From Bacillota bacterium (GTDB taxonomy: Bacteria > Bacillota > Clostridia > Acetivibrionales > DSM-1351), in the NCBI GenBank assembly GCA_023409265.1, contig JAEYHZ010000014.1, positions 558,001-622,000 on the forward strand: 64,000 nt of DNA. Reading direction: 5' to 3'. The stretch's first letter is position 1. The number at the start of each line of letters is the position of its first letter. The position numbers and the translations under genes were made by a program. Below the pieces are notes generated by a model. It worked only from the letters and a program-made list of their open reading frames with translations. It was not told the DNA's origin and searched no databases. Below, piece after piece: positions 27,401 through 36,244 of the stretch.

Positions 27401-30139
27401 TTTTACAACCTTATTAGTTGCCGTGGAAGGCACACTTGCTTTTAATTTTATCTTGTCCCATACCATTGCATTCATTGAAGCAGGCATAGCAGCTCCATTA
27501 ACCGTAATGGACAGGTTTCCGTCTCCTACAGTTGCAGCAGCTGTTACATTTACCGTACAGCTGGCACTTAAGCTTCCTTCAACTGTGGTAACGGTTATAT
27601 CAGCCTGTCCAGGAGCCAGTGCGGTAACAAAACCATGCTTATCAACAGCTGCCACAGAAGGGTCGCTGGAGTACCATACAACCTCCCAGTCCAATGCACC
27701 ATCAGCCGGTTCAATTTTGGACAAAAGCCTCTTTGTCTGACCTTCTGTTAATTCAAGGGTTGTCTGAGGCTGTGATACACTTGATGGGTTAACTAAAGCT
27801 ATCGAAGTCGGGGCTTCGGCTGATATGGAGTAATCACCAAATCCCTTAAGCGGTGTCTGCATGCTGGTAGGTTTATCTTTTATACAGCCCCTCCATAAAT
27901 ATGCATACAATCCATCTGTCATATCTCCCATTTTTCCGTCAGCAGTACTTCCCATTTCGTGGAATGCCGGGTCACCGTTATTAAAGAGAGTACGCCTGTC
28001 AACGGTGTTTCCATCAGGAGTAGATGCTCCGGCGCCTTCAACAACGATCCATTCGGCAGCCCAATAGAAAAAGCCCCTCATTCTGCTGAATGGATTCTGA
28101 AGATCCCTATGCGCCTGCATATAATCCAGCAGCCAGTTATACTGTCCATTCCAGTTCTGCTGATAATAGCCAGCCTGACCCATGCTTCCGCTTTCATCCA
28201 CGAAATCCGGGTTATATCTTGTTACTGCAAAACCAGTTTCAACATTCAGGTAGTCAAGTGCCGGAAAATTTGCAATGTTACTTGAGCCCATAAACAATAT
28301 ATCACTTGAAGGATGGCCACTATAGAGTGAATGTGCCTCTCCGTCCACTTTTATTCCGTTTGTAATCAGGCGGTTGAATAATGCCTTTGAATTATCAACG
28401 TTGTAACCGTTATTTGTATGAAAAGAACAGCTGGTATTGGGAAATACAGCCTTAGTCGCATCATAAGCCGCATTAAAAAGAGACTTGAACCCGTCTATGG
28501 TTGTGCTGTAGATCTTACCGTTGGGCCATGCTATACCTCCATCCTGCTCATTTCCGAGTTTGGCGGAGCTTGGCTCGATTCCAAGATCTTTAAGTCCTTT
28601 CATAAAATCATAAACATAGTTGTACACTGTTGTTGTCATTTCATCCAATGACTGATCCACGAGTTTTCCGGTTGAATCCTTATACATCCAGTCAACAGGA
28701 GTGAAGGCCTTGGCCGCACTCATCCATCCATCGCTGAAATGGAAGCTGGGTTCATACCCCATGTTCAACTCTTTTGCTCTTGACGCAAGTCCGTACCAGT
28801 GCTCCTTTCCAAAATATCCTTCCTGCATTGTGTATGGTATGGGATTTCCATCAGCGTCAATATATGAAGTAAATTGTTGTTTCTTTGGGCTGCTCTGGTC
28901 ATATATAGGGCTTCCCGAGTCAACAAAAATCATCCCTGTAATTGCATTTACACCATGGTTTGACATTATAGTCAAACAGTCCTGCTGTACGCCATTTGCA
29001 AAGTACTTTCCACCCTTGTCCTCAATTATTGGAAGGAAGGATACGTCCGCACCTTTTATTATGGAGTTATCTATCTCAAACAGATCAAAATTATCTACAT
29101 AAGCCTTATCACTTCCATTACCTGTCCATTGATCCTGAGTTGCTCCTGTTCCATATGCCTTAACACTCTTTTCATAATTTGCATCCTTTATTGTATTCGC
29201 ATAGATTGTAATCTGATCGTCATTTGGACCTGTTTTAAAAGCAATTGTTAAAAGGGAATATCCTTCAAGTCCAGCCGGAGCCTGCCGAAGAACAGTACCG
29301 TTCTTCCCTTTTACGCCAAGGTTTATCCTGTCTCCGTAAGAAGCAACTTTTATAAGTTCTCCTGTCTTTCCGAAGGCATTAGTCTGTTGTATTTTATTCC
29401 ACACATCCTGTCTGTCAACTTTTGCACGAACAGTGGCTATGTAAGAGGTGTCCGGCTTTACAGCCACCGTCTGGCTGATTTGAGAATCAGCGCTCAGAAC
29501 TGCCGCCATTGCTCCGGTGTCCTGCTTTGTGTCAGTCTCGGAAACACTTCCTGAAATATCCCAGCCGGTCAATCCGTTTTCCAGGTTCCAGTTAGTTATA
29601 GGATTATTGTCATTACTGTCCAATACAAGCTGAATGTTATCAACTAATAAATTTGTACCATTTCCTGATGAAACGGTTATTGTACATTGCCCGTTATAGA
29701 CAAGTACATTTCTTAGTGCGACATGAGTCCATGCCGTAGAGCTTATAAACCCGTCAACAAACAATTTTGTATCCGGTGCTCCGGTATTGGTGGCAGTTAT
29801 TGTCGCCGTGTTACCGCTGGTTGAACCCTTTACCCAGGCTGACAATGTATAACTTCCCTGTGGAATACCTGTTAAAGTCTGGGAAAGTGTTGATCCGGCT
29901 GCAGAAAATTTAACGGAGCAGGTACCATCCTGCTTATCGGCAGTATTTACGGCAACATTTCCCGTGTTTTCCCAACCTGATAAATCACCTGTTTCAAAAT
30001 CCGAGTTAATAATAGCGCCTATATCTTGACCCGCAAGGACATTTTGGGCGAATAAAGGTATTGGCAGCTGAGCTACCGCAGTTGCTAATATTGCAAATGA
30101 AAGAACCTTTGCAATTATTTTCTTGAATCCTGTCTTCAT
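21410..30139 (-). CDS. Giant SLH-anchored divergent GH53 protein with Ig-like and discoidin modules
   Basis: 2909 residues. Signal peptide ~1-36; two CBM-like sandwiches ~41-355; GH53 domain ~360-760 with acid/base E531 in AKLGNEQDGGIAWPNG and nucleophile E634 in LDYLNVETGF. Several Big_2 Ig-like domains (~780-1246) come next, then a ~200-residue carbohydrate-binding-like sandwich (~1248-1456), more Big_2, a FIVAR-like helical region (~1658-1726) and a final Big_2. An F5/8-type discoidin domain (~1825-1955) and six He_PIG/cadherin-like repeats (~1959-2496) follow. A stalk and three SLH repeats (~2725-2909) end the protein. Usual GH53 motifs are altered: IRLRVWN becomes ITGMIFV, and HYSDFW becomes HFSDGW. 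It is probably a long cell-wall-anchored galactanase with changed specificity. AGGAGG precedes the ATG. Module boundaries are approximate. Confidence 0.88.
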   Translation of the reverse strand: MKTGFKKIIAKVLSFAILATAVAQLPIPLFAQNVLAGQDIGAIINSDFETGDLSGWENTGNVAVNTADKQDGTCSVKFSAAGSTLSQTLTGIPQGSYTLSAWVKGSTSGNTATITATNTGAPDTKLFVDGFISSTAWTHVALRNVLVYNGQCTITVSSGNGTNLLVDNIQLVLDSNDNNPITNWNLENGLTGWDISGSVSETDTKQDTGAMAAVLSADSQISQTVAVKPDTSYIATVRAKVDRQDVWNKIQQTNAFGKTGELIKVASYGDRINLGVKGKNGTVLRQAPAGLEGYSLLTIAFKTGPNDDQITIYANTIKDANYEKSVKAYGTGATQDQWTGNGSDKAYVDNFDLFEIDNSIIKGADVSFLPIIEDKGGKYFANGVQQDCLTIMSNHGVNAITGMIFVDSGSPIYDQSSPKKQQFTSYIDADGNPIPYTMQEGYFGKEHWYGLASRAKELNMGYEPSFHFSDGWMSAAKAFTPVDWMYKDSTGKLVDQSLDEMTTTVYNYVYDFMKGLKDLGIEPSSAKLGNEQDGGIAWPNGKIYSTTIDGFKSLFNAAYDATKAVFPNTSCSFHTNNGYNVDNSKALFNRLITNGIKVDGEAHSLYSGHPSSDILFMGSSNIANFPALDYLNVETGFAVTRYNPDFVDESGSMGQAGYYQQNWNGQYNWLLDYMQAHRDLQNPFSRMRGFFYWAAEWIVVEGAGASTPDGNTVDRRTLFNNGDPAFHEMGSTADGKMGDMTDGLYAYLWRGCIKDKPTSMQTPLKGFGDYSISAEAPTSIALVNPSSVSQPQTTLELTEGQTKRLLSKIEPADGALDWEVVWYSSDPSVAAVDKHGFVTALAPGQADITVTTVEGSLSASCTVNVTAAATVGDGNLSITVNGAAMPASMNAMVWDKIKLKASVPSTATNKVVKFVSSNPEVANFLGAPEEAEEAGVLFQQTDLTAGVQLDVKQPGTTVVSAISGDGTASVQFTLDTAKIPVESITLNQNSIKMSNGRTYQLTAAVAPANASFGDVVWSSSDSSVAKVDSNGLISSVGIGTAKITAASVDDPAKFAECNIEVVPVMVEGLSLDKTKLNIMINTQKNIIPVITPVDAGNKTVTWSSDNESVATVDANGTVTGHAEGTATITASANDTSNGAYSASCVVNVQTTPVNVAGVTLNKDTLNFKSDYFSTANKPADAPVEKLIAQVTPIDATNEDIIWTSDNETVARVDAFGNVTALKSGNAVITATTADGNFTAACKVLVPVVSESFENRLAGDNWAVTMGSAAPNSAGVFSSESTKEAANIDNNVLKLSAGGNGIRASQKVFANPIVNGKIIFDFDWNVGAPSASYGGQLSIEDANNKRYLTLETNNNAEMTYSTGGTAANSSIAGTKVGTGFNVNNTTYNIKATLNFALKTIDLTVTNKANPAITSTINNIPFNAATTYTNTISKIQFVATRSGSMSWTTWIDNFNVYAAAPVPASVSMNKTYLHLLNIAGTRSNTAQLTAVVNPNVSGIAQDVVWGSSNTSVATVSSTGLVKAMPEQSGDVAITATSVADPSLSAVCNVKVEGFYPMETLSIYSTKSPAVGIEDSTVNMNTGETLQLYTGTSNDCFIDTIEWVSSDANKVFVDENGMLHAMAPGQVQISVTVDNYSANSQISGGVKLTKSVTINVSGEAILNTYELKTAINNATAAKTKPDDYYSQDSLTAYTAALNKAQNDLAAAINDNWDASHQSIIDQDVTELNAAVQGLARSTNIAVTGITLSTPDLKVSLGAGKQLTATTVPEYATDKSITWTSDNPAVAAVGPTGLVKGIAAGTAVITAQSTNPAVKAACSVTVTNDISTDYLANGGSVSANKSRAQNLPQYALDSDANTAWSTGGASSGADWWLLDLGNTAKIDSLTMNFWMKAKYSVETSVDGQSWHRVVDESGAFAGDTVNFTLNMPENTYGRYIRVNFYAFQSGWVGLVYFQAKGEFKQPAPVMQSIGNKSVKAGELLAFTISASDPLGKTITYSASGLPDGAALDPLTGEFRWTPTTSGTHSVTLTASNGTESASETIIIEVGNNANTAPVINSIGNKQVNIGENLYFEVYATDADGDTLSLSVSGLPQGAEFNTTTPGAFSWTPDAAGLYPVTFMVTDGKGGAASETISITVIDSQTPNNPPVFTLLADQAAVAGQQLVFDVEAVDLDADALIYGLTGEAHGARIDPASGLFSWIPQTEGIYTFTFTVSDGKSQTSMEITVTVNAPASNNMPVLDKIGDKQVNLGEKLEFIVTAADADGDTLLLNAVCLPEGAEFNTTTPGAFSWTPGTAGLYTVTFNVSDGRGGSASETITIAVNDPQNLNNPPVFTQLDDQVAVAGQLLVMNVEAVDLDADPMVYGLTGETHGAYIDAASGIFNWTPQAEGSYRFTFTVSDGRSITTKSITITVNSTSLNNAPVLNTIGNKSITAGYTLAFTVTAEDADNDPITYSVAGLPAGAVFNSADGSFSWTPGSAGTYRITFTAQDGKGGMDSETVTITVNPLGNNASISSGSTGGSSGTGNPAVTDKVTIDKNNITIETLSQTSDKTSVALKADDITKAIEKASDGSLKINVRPAENTKDVKIEIPLRQIRSSEKTISYVFVYTGLAELSFSTELLKSVENAEKVLVEVIKADTESLPEEVKKVIGNNTVYDFKLSIDGKELNSFRNSDELKVEINYQLKSGQNPNNIVVYYINDNGELEVVKNGIFNTSSGKVEFSPKHFSKYAAAYVEVKFTDTFRAAWAQESIEALAAREVVTGTGNNLFNPTGHITRGEFIAMLMNAFELVDSDAISTFTDVKQGAWYYSAVASAEKLGITAGKANGTFGVNDRITRQDMAVLAYRVSQLVGIKLNSPSEWNFKDAGSIAGYAKEAITAMKSSGIINGVGDNLMAPEKNTTRAEAAVIIYNLFKLNK
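22920..24010 (-). repeat. 549-bp tandem duplication inside the giant gene
   Basis: Two successive blocks of two He_PIG domains are duplicated: the same DNA phrase (GCACCATGTG.TTCACC) recurs at 23043 and 23592, 549 bp apart. Proteins share AEFNTTTPGAFSWTP and EAVDLDAD in both units. The unit is 183 residues, so repeat number can change in frame. Confidence 0.7.
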
Positions 30140-30588
30140 ATTCTCCTCCTGTTTAATATAATTTATTTCATAACAAATATACCGGGATTAACTCACCCCC
30201 CTTGGCTAAAATCACGCATCACCGGCTTTGATATTATTTCAGCGGATGAGCTCAGAAAATAATTATTAAATCTGCGAGAAATTAAGAAAGAAATATATGT
30301 CAACAGAATGATATAATAATCTAAATAATTATTACATTAGGCAAACTTATTATTTTCTTTGTTATATTACTTTTTTACCTTTATATAACCGCATTAACAA
30401 ATTTATTAATTTGTCGTATCTGCCAATAGCGAAAAAACATCAAAAAAGTCCCTAAAATTTAATAAGATATCATTTTCTAAGACACTAAAAACCCAGTCCG
30501 CGATTGTAAAGACACTTCGCGAACTGGGTTTCTTGTGGACCAGCTTTTATGGGGAACAAGCTCATTGCCCCTCTATATGTTTTCCCGT
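30140..30588. other. Intergenic region upstream of the giant gene
   Basis: 449 AT-rich bases without a gene. The leader near 30180-30245 is GC-richer and foldable. An 18-bp palindrome (ACAAATT, 4 bases, AATTTGT) lies at 30397-30414. The terminator of the phosphoesterase gene is at 30489-30531. A perfect TTGACA lies near 30296-30301 on the minus strand but lacks a well-placed -10. Confidence 0.5.
30489..30531 (-). terminator. Terminator of the surface phosphoesterase gene
   Basis: A 14-bp stem (30489-30502 with 30518-30531, one G-U) with a 15-base loop. TTTTTAG follows on the minus strand, 58 bases past the stop codon. Confidence 0.82.
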
Positions 30589-33500
30589 CTATTTTGACAA
30601 CAGGCTGTACAGTACCTGGGCCATTTCCGCCCTTGTAGTCACAGCGGTTGGATACAACTTCCCGTTGCTGCCTCCAATGTCACCTGTACGAGTGAACAGT
30701 CTCAGGGCCTCCGTCGCCCAGGATGCGATTTTATCACTGTCGCTGAAGTCAGACAGTGTTTTACCTGCTGCTCCTTCTGGCAACTGACCCATTCCTTTCA
30801 AGGTATTGTACAGCAGTGAAAACATTTCCTGCCGTGTTATTTGCTTATCCGGTGCAAACATATTATTGCCTATTCCGCTGGAGATGCCCGCTTCCTTTGC
30901 TTTGGCCAGATACTTCGTATAGAATGTATTGCCTGCATCGGAGAAATTGTCGTTTGATCCGGCATCCGGCGTTATTCCGTAAGCTTTCATAAGCATTACA
31001 ATGAATTCTCCTCTGGTCAGCTTTGCATCCGGATTGAATTTACCGCCGCCGGTACCTGTTGTGATACCCCTTGCTGCAATAAAGCCAACAGCCCTGCTGT
31101 ACCAATCGTCTGCTGACACATCTTTGAAGTCAGCTTTAATAATGCCGACAGCAAAGTTATTTAAATTAGTAGTTATAAATTTCACCGAACCGGTGGCAGA
31201 ATCATAATGCCCGTTTGGTATGACTGCCGCTTTACCATTTTCATCAATATGCCAGACTATGATGCTCTCAGGATTTTTAAGTTCTGCTGCAGTAAATGTA
31301 TATGGTATCGATACGGCAACCGGGGCTGCAGGATTGTTCCAATCCTTCTTTTTTCCATCCACAGTCACAGTGAGCTGTATCATTGGCCTGCTGCCTGTTA
31401 AAGCTTTTATGGCATCATCCAGCTTTGATTTGCTTCCTTCACCAATGGTGATTGTTGCCTGCTTCCCACTAATCCCGGAAACCCAAGACAGCATATTGTC
31501 CGGTATGGTCATATTGCCTAATGCTGTGGAAAATGTGAGCCAACCTTTATGTTCACCTGCCAACGAGTCTACCGGCATTTTTATGGAATAATTACTTACT
31601 CCAGGTATGGACGGTACCTTAATAACTGAAGTCCCCCGGCCGCCAAAAACATTTTCCTTACGGGTGTCCAGTTCAACCGAGGCACTGCCGGAAACCTTAT
31701 CGACACTTACAGGCATGGTAGTGATGCCGGCACCTGCTGCCGTAACTTCAGCCTGATATGTTTTGGGTGCACTTGATGAACCGTTGCTTCCGCTTCCACT
31801 ACTTCCATTGTTTCCGCTGCCTCCGCTGTTTCCGTTACTTCCATTGTTTCCTCCGTTGCCGTTATTACCGTTGTTTCCGCCTGAAGCATTTGATACTGTA
31901 ACTGCCTTTATCAATCTCTGTTCCCTTGCCGTATAGGTAATGATATAAGTTCCTGCTTTTGCAGGTAAAAAGGCATTGTTGTTGATTGCTATGCTTTCTC
32001 CGTCAGGTCCTGTTACCGATGTAGTGACCTCCCAGGTACCATTGGCATCCTTTGCCGTGGCGGATGGAATGGTGACCGCTTGACCGACAGTACCCGTCAA
32101 ATCACTGTTATTTGATAATGTAAACCTCACCGGATTATCCCTGACGAAGAGTTGGGCTACTTCATCCTTACTCAAAGCTTTCCCGTAAAGCCTTGCGTTG
32201 CTGACGTCACAGGCGATTGGAAGCTGGACACTGCCGTTACTGCCCGTATCTGAACCAATCATTAGCCATTTTGCCGAATCCTGGGGTATGTCAAGCACAC
32301 CGGTTGCAGCTTCTGATGCCTTCAGTTCACCGTTAATGTATATCTTCAGTGCAGCTCCGTCATAGGTGGCTGTTGCGTGCAGCCACTCACTTTTTATTGC
32401 AGATATATCCACTGCAGGAACAACATAACTGCCATTGATATGTGCCCAAAACTCCAGAGTTTTACCGTCACTGTTGAGTTCGAAGCCAAGGCCTGCACCA
32501 TCACAATTCATAAACGGGTCTCCATTTAAAAACTCCTTCAGCTTCATCATTAGCTCCATCGTAAAGCCGTTTTTAATGTTTTCATAATCCCCTGCAGTGA
32601 GATTATAGGCATAGGCATCATCTTTGCCGTCAAAGCTTGCAATATATTTACCCAGGTCTGTATTTGGCGATATTACCGGATTGCCTTTTACAATAGCAGT
32701 ATGTGCTGCCGGGGAATTATCCTTTGCGGTTCCGTCTGAAAAATCCACATCCAGGATACTTCCGCTTGAGAGAATAAGTTTGCCAAACCCGGAGGTATCG
32801 TTCCATGTGCCGCCACACCATATAAGTGCTTGTAAATCCTTATTTTGCTGATAGTTATCTATTGAAAGGTCAAATCCAAGCTCACGTTTGTTTCTGATAT
32901 CCATTTCCAGTTTGTCCCAGGGTATGGCAATCTCGGCATTCCAGCCATCAGCCGTTGGTACCGTGGCTGCTGAAATACTCTCGGACAGCGCAGTTTTAGC
33001 CTCAGAGCCTGCCGTTACTCCCCCACCCATGATAATATAGGGCTTTAAATTGTCAACAGGGTTGTAGCCTATTCCAATCTGCCAATCCCCGTCAATATAC
33101 GGCGTACCTGCATGGAGTGTCGAATCAAGATACACCCATACAATATCCCCTTTACTCCATGCCGTTCCGGGAGCCAGTTCACTGTCATTTTGGACCTGTA
33201 CTGCCAGATAAAGATTATCATTATCCCATTTGACATCAAAATTGCCCTTGTGAGTTGCGTTCCCGTTTAAGTCCTTAGCCGCTTTTTTATCAACCGACCA
33301 GAAAGGTTCATTCAGGTTACCGTTGATAACAGGCTTTTGGGTAATCAATTCTGATGTTATTTGGGGTGTATTTGATTCGGACACAGTTGTAAAATTTGTG
33401 GTGATGCTGTTGCTGCTCTCCACACTGTACGGAGTAAGAGCCCATACCTCAATTTTATATTCTGTGTCAGGGGACAGACCTGATATTTTTGCAGACAGTT

Positions 33501-34797
33501 CAGAGGCCTGTGTTGCCCGGTAATAATCCGAAAATCTCAGGTAATAATCCCTGTTGTACTTGTTATCCCGGATTGCCTCTCCCGTTTGTAAATTGGTGAC
33601 CTTCATCTTATAGGAATGCACCATGTTGTCATTTAACCCGTCTGCCGCCAAGGCCTGACTGAAGGAAAACGCAACCGAATTAGCATCAGTCTTTTCCACT
33701 GTAACCTGTGCTCCGTCAGCAAAAGCTGGTGCCTTGCTGTTATTCGCCCTGTCATCAGTATAAGTAAATGCTCTGCTGCCGACCAGTTGAGGGATATCAA
33801 TGATCCATGGCTCGCCTTCATATATGTATTTCCCGCTTGTCAAATTCATTCTCTTGACGATGACCCTGTTATCATTATCAATATCGATCAGAAGAGCCTG
33901 GGATGCTTCGGCTGAATTTTCAGGATAAGTTGAATATTTACCGTCGGAAACAATCTTACCGCTCTCATTTTCAAAATACGCTCCCAGTGTAGCATCCTGA
34001 ATGGTTGTAAACCCTTTGCTCTGATCAATTGAGGTGGGCTCGTCCACTGTCGCGTGGGAGTGGCCTGAAATATGTATGACCTGGGGATATTGTGCCATCA
34101 GGGCCACCATATCCTTATCGGTGCCTTCACCATAATTTCCATACCATTCATTTGTAGTATAAGCAGTATCCTTAATACCATGATGCGCAATTACGAAAAT
34201 AGGAGCATATGGGTCTCCTTTGGACATATTAGCCTGTTTCGCACTGGCCAGAGCTCCCTCTAGGAAATCATACTGTTCGCTGTAATCTCCTCCGTCATAG
34301 CTGTTGGACCCCAGAGTAATGACGGTGATACCGCCGGGTGTTGTAGCCTTGTCAGGTTCCTGGCCTGTCTTGTCTGTAAACATGCCAATGGCAGCCGGAG
34401 TAGAATTATTCCAGCCGTAATATTCATGATTACCCATGGCCCAAATGATTTTATCACCCATACCGCTTCGGTTGGCAATACCCATCATTGTATCGTATTG
34501 ATCTGCAATTCCATCACCTGTGAGATCGCCTGCAAAGATTATTCCGTCCATCCCGGGATCAATGGTTTTAAAGACGGCAAGTGCATTTTCAAGCTTTTCA
34601 GGACCATTATAGCCATATCCAATGTGAATATCACTTCCTACTGCAAAGCGGGCTTTAATTCCTGTCCGGTCCAGCAGCTCCCAGTCGTTATCTGTTTCCG
34701 GAGCATTCCATGCTGCCATAGCCTGCATAGGAAAAACAGAGACAGCTAAAATACAGATTACAAACACAGATATAATTTGTTTTAGTTCCCTAAGCAT
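30589..34797 (-). CDS. SLH-anchored calcineurin-type phosphoesterase with CBM9- and LamG-like modules
   Basis: 1402 residues. Signal peptide ~1-29. The metallophosphoesterase domain (~48-315) has all metal motifs: GSDIHIG (D56, H58), FAGDLTGDG (D91), AMGNHEYY (N123, H124), VIAHHGI and HISGHSHAT. An FN3-like segment (~360-485), a CBM9-like module (~484-675), a LamG/concanavalin-like module (~679-882), an Ig-like domain, a Gly/Asn/Ser linker (~969-1010), a stalk and three SLH repeats follow. AAAGGAG 8 bases before 34797 fixes the start; the in-frame ATGs upstream lie before that site. It begins 73 bases after the PbfA-like gene with no terminator seen between, so it may belong to the AEP operon. 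It would release phosphate or phosphonate groups from glycans at the cell surface; the substrate is unknown. Confidence 0.88.
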   Translation of the reverse strand: MLRELKQIISVFVICILAVSVFPMQAMAAWNAPETDNDWELLDRTGIKARFAVGSDIHIGYGYNGPEKLENALAVFKTIDPGMDGIIFAGDLTGDGIADQYDTMMGIANRSGMGDKIIWAMGNHEYYGWNNSTPAAIGMFTDKTGQEPDKATTPGGITVITLGSNSYDGGDYSEQYDFLEGALASAKQANMSKGDPYAPIFVIAHHGIKDTAYTTNEWYGNYGEGTDKDMVALMAQYPQVIHISGHSHATVDEPTSIDQSKGFTTIQDATLGAYFENESGKIVSDGKYSTYPENSAEASQALLIDIDNDNRVIVKRMNLTSGKYIYEGEPWIIDIPQLVGSRAFTYTDDRANNSKAPAFADGAQVTVEKTDANSVAFSFSQALAADGLNDNMVHSYKMKVTNLQTGEAIRDNKYNRDYYLRFSDYYRATQASELSAKISGLSPDTEYKIEVWALTPYSVESSNSITTNFTTVSESNTPQITSELITQKPVINGNLNEPFWSVDKKAAKDLNGNATHKGNFDVKWDNDNLYLAVQVQNDSELAPGTAWSKGDIVWVYLDSTLHAGTPYIDGDWQIGIGYNPVDNLKPYIIMGGGVTAGSEAKTALSESISAATVPTADGWNAEIAIPWDKLEMDIRNKRELGFDLSIDNYQQNKDLQALIWCGGTWNDTSGFGKLILSSGSILDVDFSDGTAKDNSPAAHTAIVKGNPVISPNTDLGKYIASFDGKDDAYAYNLTAGDYENIKNGFTMELMMKLKEFLNGDPFMNCDGAGLGFELNSDGKTLEFWAHINGSYVVPAVDISAIKSEWLHATATYDGAALKIYINGELKASEAATGVLDIPQDSAKWLMIGSDTGSNGSVQLPIACDVSNARLYGKALSKDEVAQLFVRDNPVRFTLSNNSDLTGTVGQAVTIPSATAKDANGTWEVTTSVTGPDGESIAINNNAFLPAKAGTYIITYTAREQRLIKAVTVSNASGGNNGNNGNGGNNGSNGNSGGSGNNGSSGSGSNGSSSAPKTYQAEVTAAGAGITTMPVSVDKVSGSASVELDTRKENVFGGRGTSVIKVPSIPGVSNYSIKMPVDSLAGEHKGWLTFSTALGNMTIPDNMLSWVSGISGKQATITIGEGSKSKLDDAIKALTGSRPMIQLTVTVDGKKKDWNNPAAPVAVSIPYTFTAAELKNPESIIVWHIDENGKAAVIPNGHYDSATGSVKFITTNLNNFAVGIIKADFKDVSADDWYSRAVGFIAARGITTGTGGGKFNPDAKLTRGEFIVMLMKAYGITPDAGSNDNFSDAGNTFYTKYLAKAKEAGISSGIGNNMFAPDKQITRQEMFSLLYNTLKGMGQLPEGAAGKTLSDFSDSDKIASWATEALRLFTRTGDIGGSNGKLYPTAVTTRAEMAQVLYSLLSK

Positions 34798-34870
34798 CGT
34801 TTTTTCTCCTTTCATTAATAACAATTCGTAATAACAATTTTTAAAAAGAGTTCTTTTTTCTTACTGCGTT

Positions 34871-36244
34871 TTATGTACATTTACTTTGTCCACTACAATC
34901 CCGGATTGCGTTTTCAAATACTGAAAAAGCGAAGGCCAATTGCTCCTGAGTTACAATAAGAGGCGGATGCCAGGTGATACAGTTTCCGGCAGATAATTTA
35001 AAGGACAGTCCGTTTTTAAGGCAGATATATAGCAAGCTTTCAGCCAACGCTTCATCTTTTTCCCTGGTCTTTCGATCCTTGACACATTCAAAGCAGATTA
35101 ACAGACCCGATATCCGAATATCGCCCAGGCATTCATAGCGTTTGAACAGTTGGGAGGAACGTTTGACTGCATAAGCTGATAGCTTTTTGCATTGATCGAT
35201 AAGTTTGAATTCGTCAATATAGGCAAGAGTGGCACAGATGGCGGCACATCCTGCCGCAGGCTTTTCATGGGTATAATGTCCAAGGGATATGTCGATTGCA
35301 CAATCCAGCTTTGTTCTTGCAAGCACTGCTGCCTGGGGGATGACACCTCCTCCCAGCCCTTTTCCAAGTACAAGGATGTCCGGCTCTACACCGAAAAGCT
35401 GGTGAACATAAAAAGCACCGCTTCTGCCAAGGGCCGTAGGGATCTCATCGAAGATCAGCAGGATACCGTTTTTATCACAGATTTCTCTCAGCCTTTGGAA
35501 ATAATACACAGGCGGCACATGGACATCCGTTGCACGAATAGGTTCAAGGAGAATAGCTCCGATGTCTCTCTCATTTTGAATAATATATTCGATATAATCC
35601 AGGCAAAAACGGGCCACTGTTTTCTTTGAGGAACTATGGATCATACTGCGGAAGGCATTGAACGGAATGGCTTTGATGCTTCCCGGCATAGCAGGACCCA
35701 TGTCCTTGGAGAAGACATATTCTCCTCCGACTGAAAGGGCATCCAGCCCTGCACCGTGAAAAGACTCCCACATGGAGATAACCTTATGCCTTCCGGTTGC
35801 TTTTCTTGCAATTTTCAGAGCAATTCCCACAGCTGCACTGCCTGAAGGAGTGAAGAGCACTTTATAATCCTTTGACAGAGTCTTGTCTATCAGCCGTTGT
35901 GCTGCCTGTACAGCAATATCCGCCGTATACCTCCTCGGTATAAACGGTGTACTCTCCAATTGCTTTTTCACTGCTTCAATAACATATGTATTCTTATAGC
36001 CTACTTGGTGAACGCTGTTTCCGTGAAAGTCCAGATATTTTTTACCGCTCATTGCCTGAAGATAGCAGCCCTCTGCATCAATAATCACATCCATGCAGGG
36101 TGTGGACATGGATTGCCTGATAAATACAGCTTCATCCTCTTTCAAAACAGACCTGCTTTCTTCATCAAGACCGTTGATCCAATGCTGCCTGTGCCAGCCG
36201 GTATTGATATCTCCCTCACGGTTTAGTCCATTACCTCCATGCAT
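34871..36244 (-). CDS. pbfA: PbfA-like (R)-1-hydroxy-2-aminoethylphosphonate ammonia-lyase
   Basis: 457 residues, a fold-type I, class III aminotransferase-like PLP enzyme. It has the PLP lysine K295 in LVLGKGLGGGVIPQ, D266 in IFDEIPT, and the N-terminal phrase DFHGNSVHQVGY. The PbfA family converts 1-hydroxy-AEP to phosphonoacetaldehyde and ammonia, which feeds PhnX. The gene overlaps phnX by 14 bases and lies in the phnW-phnX transcription unit, which strongly supports this over a generic transaminase. The ATG at 36244 follows GGGGGGAAAAG. It could instead be an AEP:pyruvate-type transaminase, but PhnW already fills that role here. The sequence alone does not prove lyase chemistry. Confidence 0.8.
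   Translation of the reverse strand: MHGGNGLNREGDINTGWHRQHWINGLDEESRSVLKEDEAVFIRQSMSTPCMDVIIDAEGCYLQAMSGKKYLDFHGNSVHQVGYKNTYVIEAVKKQLESTPFIPRRYTADIAVQAAQRLIDKTLSKDYKVLFTPSGSAAVGIALKIARKATGRHKVISMWESFHGAGLDALSVGGEYVFSKDMGPAMPGSIKAIPFNAFRSMIHSSSKKTVARFCLDYIEYIIQNERDIGAILLEPIRATDVHVPPVYYFQRLREICDKNGILLIFDEIPTALGRSGAFYVHQLFGVEPDILVLGKGLGGGVIPQAAVLARTKLDCAIDISLGHYTHEKPAAGCAAICATLAYIDEFKLIDQCKKLSAYAVKRSSQLFKRYECLGDIRISGLLICFECVKDRKTREKDEALAESLLYICLKNGLSFKLSAGNCITWHPPLIVTQEQLAFAFSVFENAIRDCSGQSKCT

Noticed and set aside
31707..31889. Low-complexity Thr/Glu-rich frame
   Set aside because: It is a shifted reading of the Gly/Asn/Ser linker DNA in the phosphoesterase gene.
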